Origin: an uncultured Prevotella sp.
GTDB taxonomy: Bacteria; Bacteroidota; Bacteroidia; Bacteroidales; Bacteroidaceae
Assembly: GCA_934203355.1 (NCBI GenBank)
Contig: CAKPZC010000045.1
Location: 1-17,998 of the forward strand
Length of the DNA: 17,998 nt
Direction: 5' to 3'
Under the pieces are notes generated by a model. It searched no databases. It saw nothing but the letters and a program-made list of their open reading frames with translations, and was not told the DNA's origin. A program made the translations under genes and the position numbers. The first letter of the stretch is position 1. Every line of letters begins with the position of its first letter. Below, piece after piece: positions 15,383-17,998 of the stretch.

Positions 15383-16057
15383 CTAAATGCCCTGCGAGAT
15401 ATCATGCCACAGGCGGTCGTTGGGCACAGGAGCGTCGATGGCAATATTTTCCTTCGACACGGGATGCACAAACTCCACATGGCGCGAGTGCAGCGATATG
15501 CTTCCATCGGGATTGCTTCGCGGCGAGCCATACTTCAAGTCGCCCTTTATGGGGCATCCCATGTGGGCGAGCTGGCAGCGTATCTGATGATGGCGACCAG
15601 TGAGCAGTTGCACCTCAAGGAGCATATAGTTATCCGATACCGAACGCACACGATACTTCAGCACAGCCTTCTTTGCCCCTGCCACCTCATGTGCGTGGGC
15701 ATAGCTCTTGTTCTGTCGCTCGTTACGTGTGAGCCAGTCGGTAAGTGTGCCTTCGGGAGCTATGTCACGGCGCTTCACTATAGCCCAGTAGGTTTTGTGC
15801 ACGTCGCCATTGCGAAACATGTCGTTGAGTCGCGACAATGCCTTGGACGTCTTGGCAAACACTACGAGTCCGCTCACAGGGCGGTCTAAGCGGTGAACAA
15901 CTCCGAGAAACACGTTGCCCGGCTTTTGATATTTCTCCTTGATATATTGCTTGACGGTCTCCGACAGAGGTGTGTCGCCGGTCTTGTCTCCCTGCACAAT
16001 CTCGCCACTCACCTTGTTAACGATAATGATATGATTGTCTTCGTAGACTACATTCAT
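15383..16057 (-). CDS. RluA-family RNA pseudouridine synthase, target unknown
   Basis: The 224-residue enzyme isomerises uridine to pseudouridine in rRNA or tRNA. It shows the hallmark HRLDRPVSGLVVFAKT beginning at residue 55, with Asp58 as catalytic nucleophile. The second conserved block LLTGRHHQIRCQLAHMGCPI holds the HQIR signature, followed by GDLKYGS. No S4 RNA-binding domain precedes the catalytic domain: the protein starts directly with VVYEDNHIIIVNK, as in short RluA/TruC-like members. The specific RNA position cannot be assigned. The ATG at 16057 is only 19 nt past the U-tract of the fabG terminator, so no room remains for a normal promoter between them. It precedes tamB on the same strand. 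Confidence 0.92.
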   Translation of the reverse strand: MNVVYEDNHIIIVNKVSGEIVQGDKTGDTPLSETVKQYIKEKYQKPGNVFLGVVHRLDRPVSGLVVFAKTSKALSRLNDMFRNGDVHKTYWAIVKRRDIAPEGTLTDWLTRNERQNKSYAHAHEVAGAKKAVLKYRVRSVSDNYMLLEVQLLTGRHHQIRCQLAHMGCPIKGDLKYGSPRSNPDGSISLHSRHVEFVHPVSKENIAIDAPVPNDRLWHDISQGI

Positions 16058-16076
16058 AATGTTAGGGTATGAATTT

Positions 16077-16118
16077 AAAAAAAATAGGAGGGCATGACAT
16101 CATTACCATACCCTCCTA
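16077..16118 (-). terminator. Intrinsic terminator after fabG
   Basis: The minus-strand RNA forms a 12-bp stem (UAGGAGGGUAUG with CAUGCCCUCCUA, 10-nt loop) followed by eight U. The one non-Watson-Crick pair is U-G on the minus-strand RNA but would be C-A on the plus strand, so it points leftward. It begins 28 bp after the fabG stop and ends 19 bp before the pseudouridine synthase ATG, so it could also act as an attenuator for that gene and tamB-tamL. Confidence 0.92.
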
Positions 16119-16146
16119 CCATTAGTTATTATATAATCAATATTGA

Positions 16147-16905
16147 TTACATGTTCATTCCACCGTCGATCTGGATAACCTGACCGCTCACATAGCTTGA
16201 CATGTCAGAAGCGAGGAAGAGGCAAACATTGGCGATATCCTCTGTCTGACCACCACGACGAAGAGGAATCTTCTTCATCCAATCCTTGCGAATCTCCTCG
16301 GGCAGCTGTGCTGTCATGGCTGTCTCAATAAAGCCCGGAGCCACTGCATTAGCGCGAATACCCTTAGGACCGAGTTCCTGTGCGATTGACTTGGCGAGGG
16401 CAATCATACCAGCCTTTGAAGCAGCATAGTTGCACTGGCCAGCGTTACCATGAACGCCCACTACAGAAGCCATGTTGATGATAGAGCCGCTACGCTGACG
16501 GAGCATGATAGGCGAACAAGCGTGGATAAAGTTGAAAGCCGACTTGAGGTTGACATTCAACACTGCGTCCCACTGAGCCTCTGTCATACGGAGCATAAGT
16601 CCGTCCTTAGTGATACCTGCGTTGTTTACAAGAATATCGATTGAACCAAAGTCAGCGTGAATCTGCTTAACGGTCTTCTCTGTCTCCTCGAAATCAGCTG
16701 CATTGCCGGCATAAGCACGACAAGTAACGCCAAGAGCCTCAATCTCCTTGCGTGTAGCCTCAAGTCCGGCAGCCATGTCGTCGTTGAGCACGAGGTCAGT
16801 GAATGCAATATTTGCGCCTTCCGAGGCGAACTTCATAGCGACAGCCTTACCGATGCCGCGGGCTGCTCCAGTGACGAGGGCAGTCTTACCTGTTAATAAT
16901 CCCAT
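16147..16905 (-). CDS. fabG: 3-oxoacyl-[acyl-carrier-protein] reductase
   Basis: The 252-residue SDR matches FabG in length and every motif. The NADPH site is TGAARGIG at 12-19, NNAG is at 94-97, the catalytic tetrad is Asn119, Ser147 (INMASVVG), Tyr160 and Lys164 (NYAASK), VAPGFI follows, and the C-terminal SGQVIQIDGGMNM is the standard FabG ending. It reduces 3-oxoacyl-ACP to (R)-3-hydroxyacyl-ACP in type II fatty-acid synthesis in the cytosol. It sits 60 bp after the TetR-family gene on the same strand. The gap is extremely AT-rich with no TAnnTTTG element, so it is probably transcribed from the tetR promoter and placed under that regulator. It could be one of several FabG copies, possibly specialised. 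Confidence 0.93.
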   Translation of the reverse strand: MGLLTGKTALVTGAARGIGKAVAMKFASEGANIAFTDLVLNDDMAAGLEATRKEIEALGVTCRAYAGNAADFEETEKTVKQIHADFGSIDILVNNAGITKDGLMLRMTEAQWDAVLNVNLKSAFNFIHACSPIMLRQRSGSIINMASVVGVHGNAGQCNYAASKAGMIALAKSIAQELGPKGIRANAVAPGFIETAMTAQLPEEIRKDWMKKIPLRRGGQTEDIANVCLFLASDMSSYVSGQVIQIDGGMNM

Positions 16906-16965
16906 TTTCTTTAATTATTAATTATTATTTATTAATTACTAATTCGTTGCTAATGCAATCGCGTC

Positions 16966-17559
16966 CTATTGGATGATGCGTTTGCCAAGAGCGCCATACA
17001 CCACTTTTGCCACAAGTGGCTTAGATGCCTCCTCGGTCATGCCGTGACCAATGCGTCCATAGATGAACGGCACTTCAAGACCCTTTATACAATAGTGGGT
17101 GATATCTGCTACAAGGTCTACGTCGTCGATATCGAACTCGCCGTCGGCTTTACCCTCGGCATATACCTTGCGAAAAAGATCAATCTCGTCTTCATCAAAT
17201 TTCTTGCGCACCTTCTCTACCATCCATATATTGCGGAAGAACTCAGCACGCAGGTTGCCATTGCGCACCACCGTTTCCCTAATCAAGCTCAGATGTGTGT
17301 ATATCAGCTCTATGATTTTGTCCTGTGGACGCATCTTCATTGCTGCCACCTCGTCGAGTTTGTCCGACAGACGCTCTAATTCCGACTCTATTACTGCCGA
17401 ATACACGTCCTCCTTGCGGTTGAAATAAGTATAAAGCGTGCGACGTCCTTTTCCCGACGCCACTGCAATGTCGTTCATTGTAGTGTTGGCGATGCCGTTT
17501 TTGGCGAATAACTGGCGCGCCACATCAACGAGTTTTTGCCGAGTCTTGGATATTGACAT
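16966..17559 (-). CDS. TetR/AcrR-family transcriptional regulator
   Basis: The 197-residue protein has the family's N-terminal DNA-binding helix-turn-helix at about residues 8-54 (RQKLVDVARQLFAKNGIANT, then MNDIAVASGKGRRTLYTYF and NRKEDVY). The remaining helical region (about 60-190) is the ligand-binding and dimerisation part, which is variable and does not reveal the ligand. It is followed by fabG 60 bp downstream. TetR-family regulators next to fatty-acid genes often sense acyl-CoA or acyl-ACP, and that is a reasonable inference here but not visible in the sequence. A perfect inverted repeat at 17629-17654 overlies its own predicted start site, so autorepression is likely. Confidence 0.92.
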   Translation of the reverse strand: MSISKTRQKLVDVARQLFAKNGIANTTMNDIAVASGKGRRTLYTYFNRKEDVYSAVIESELERLSDKLDEVAAMKMRPQDKIIELIYTHLSLIRETVVRNGNLRAEFFRNIWMVEKVRKKFDEDEIDLFRKVYAEGKADGEFDIDDVDLVADITHYCIKGLEVPFIYGRIGHGMTEEASKPLVAKVVYGALGKRIIQ

Positions 17560-17628
17560 AACGATTTATTCCTTGATTATCTTTGTTTCTTTATACCTTA
17601 AATATATATATAGTATGTGGCAATATGC

Positions 17629-17654
17629 TTGCACACAATGTAATGTGTGTGCAA
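17629..17654. promoter_or_regulatory. Perfect inverted repeat, probable TetR-family operator
   Basis: The half-sites TTGCACACA (17629-17637) and TGTGTGCAA (17646-17654) are exact reverse complements separated by 8 bp. The repeat overlaps the last three bases of the tetR -7 element and covers the predicted start site near 17645. A dimeric repressor bound there would block RNA polymerase. There is no U-tract after it, so it is not a terminator. Assignment to the adjacent TetR protein is by position. Confidence 0.75.
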
Positions 17655-17683
17655 AATTACAGCAATTATCCCATACACGCAAA
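17652..17683 (-). promoter_or_regulatory. Promoter of tetR-fabG (Bacteroidota type)
   Basis: On the minus strand a -33 TTTG (17680-17683) is followed after 20 bp by TAATTTTG (17652-17659), an exact TAnnTTTG match. The tRNA promoter in the same region has the identical 20-bp spacing. The predicted start near 17645 gives an untranslated leader of roughly 85 nt to the ATG at 17559. Confidence 0.75.
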
Positions 17684-17840
17684 TAATTCAACTATATTTT
17701 ACCCAAATTCTCCTAATTTCAACCTTAGTTAACATTGCCAACTATATGTATATCATAGCTATTCTAAAAGGTAAAAACAAGAATGACAAAAGCCGAAGAA
17801 CAAGAAAAATGCAATTATTTTGAAAAAAGTTGTAAATATA

Positions 17841-17872
17841 TTTGGTCGTTTAAATAAAAATACCTACCTTTG
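17841..17872 (+). promoter_or_regulatory. Promoter of tRNA-fMet (Bacteroidota type)
   Basis: A -33 TTTG (17841-17844) is followed after 20 bp by TACCTTTG (17865-17872), both exact matches to the Bacteroidota sigma consensus. The start site should fall near 17879, about 54 bp before the mature tRNA 5' end. Confidence 0.8.
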
Positions 17873-17880
17873 CACTCGCA

Positions 17881-17915
17881 ATTCAGAAATGCTATCATTG
17901 CTAATAATTCTGAAT
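17881..17915 (+). other. Inverted repeat in the tRNA-fMet leader
   Basis: ATTCAGAA (17881-17888) and TTCTGAAT (17908-17915) are exact reverse complements around a 19-nt loop, just after the predicted start site and 17 bp before the mature tRNA. It could form an AU-rich hairpin in the precursor. No function can be assigned and it may be chance. Confidence 0.4.
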
Positions 17916-17932
17916 AATTTTATGGTTAATAT

Positions 17933-17998
17933 CGCGGAGTGGAGCAGTTGGTAGCTCGCCAGGCTCATAACCTGGAGGTCGCATGTTCGAGTCCTGCC
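17933..17998 (+). tRNA. tRNA-fMet (CAT), initiator, 3' end beyond window
   Basis: The sequence folds as a tRNA from the acceptor 5' strand CGCGGAG through D-stem GAGC/GCTC, anticodon stem CCAGG/CCTGG with loop CTCATAA (anticodon CAT at 17966-17968), variable loop AGGTC and T-loop TTCGAGT. Initiator marks are the 5' C1, the A11-T24 pair in the D-stem, and G-C pairs 30-40 and 31-39 at the bottom of the anticodon stem. The third usual G-C pair is A29-T41 here. The T-stem GCATG/CCTGC has one mismatch, T52 against C62. The 3' acceptor strand and any CCA lie past the edge. Initiator rather than elongator Met is favoured by these marks. Confidence 0.93.

Larger units (their letters stand above)
17560..17932. 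other. Divergent intergenic region between tetR and tRNA-fMet
   Basis: This 373-bp stretch holds no convincing gene. It contains the leftward tetR promoter with its inverted repeat (17629-17683) and the rightward tRNA promoter with an 8-bp inverted repeat in the leader (17841-17915). The middle, 17684-17840, is AT-rich and shows nothing I can identify except a 24-codon frame that I do not accept as a gene. Confidence 0.8.

Noticed and set aside
17783..17857. 24-codon frame starting ATGACAAAAGCC and ending at TAA, with an A-rich leader
   Set aside because: It overlaps the -33 element of the tRNA promoter, has no recognisable feature and no promoter of its own. It is kept only as a remark.
1..17998. 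CRISPR array, transposase, integrase, toxin-antitoxin or defence genes
   Set aside because: I looked for regularly spaced repeats and typical proteins on both strands and found none. The only tandem repeat is the short heptanucleotide run at 1709-1750.

Overview
The window looks like a Bacteroidota chromosome, most likely Bacteroidales and possibly Prevotella-like. The evidence is: Bacteroidota-type promoters (-33 TTTG and -7 TAnnTTTG), AT-rich leaders with no clear Shine-Dalgarno, a TonB-dependent receptor with an N-terminal CarboxypepD_reg-like domain and EVVVTA signature, a lipoprotein with a Cys-Ser-Asp-rich surface export signal, and a TamL-type lipoprotein paired with TamB. All protein genes lie on the minus strand. 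Only the initiator tRNA at the right edge is on the plus strand. Nothing looks like an insertion sequence, prophage or CRISPR array.

Reading in the direction of transcription (right to left): (1) 17.56-17.93 kb is a divergent control region. A tRNA-fMet promoter faces right. A TetR-family promoter faces left and carries a perfect 9-bp inverted repeat over its predicted start site. (2) tetR-fabG (16.97-16.15 kb) probably forms one autoregulated unit and ends at a strong intrinsic terminator. (3) An RluA-family pseudouridine synthase, tamB and the TamL-type gene (16.06-8.31 kb) follow with short gaps and no recognisable promoter of their own. TamB and TamL form the envelope-spanning translocation and assembly module. 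(4) A TonB-dependent receptor and a surface-lipoprotein gene (8.20-3.80 kb) form a two-gene operon with its own -7 element and a terminator at about 3.65 kb. (5) A DXS-like thiamine-diphosphate enzyme, a SAM methyltransferase and a short-chain dehydrogenase (3.53-0.14 kb) form a compact cluster with a promoter at about 3.57 kb. A 42-bp heptanucleotide tandem repeat spans the end of the first of these genes. (6) The first 20 codons of an AAA-ATPase-like gene are cut by the left edge, behind a 16-bp perfect palindrome.

Most of the window is envelope biology: fatty-acid reduction, outer-membrane assembly, and outer-membrane uptake with a surface lipoprotein. The least-explained parts are the TonB receptor/Asp-rich lipoprotein pair, whose substrate cannot be read from the sequence, and the DXS-like enzyme, whose acceptor-site residues differ from canonical DXS and which sits with a methyltransferase and an oxidoreductase. 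The window looks like a mostly ordinary core region with a few regulatory and functional puzzles rather than a dramatic new system.
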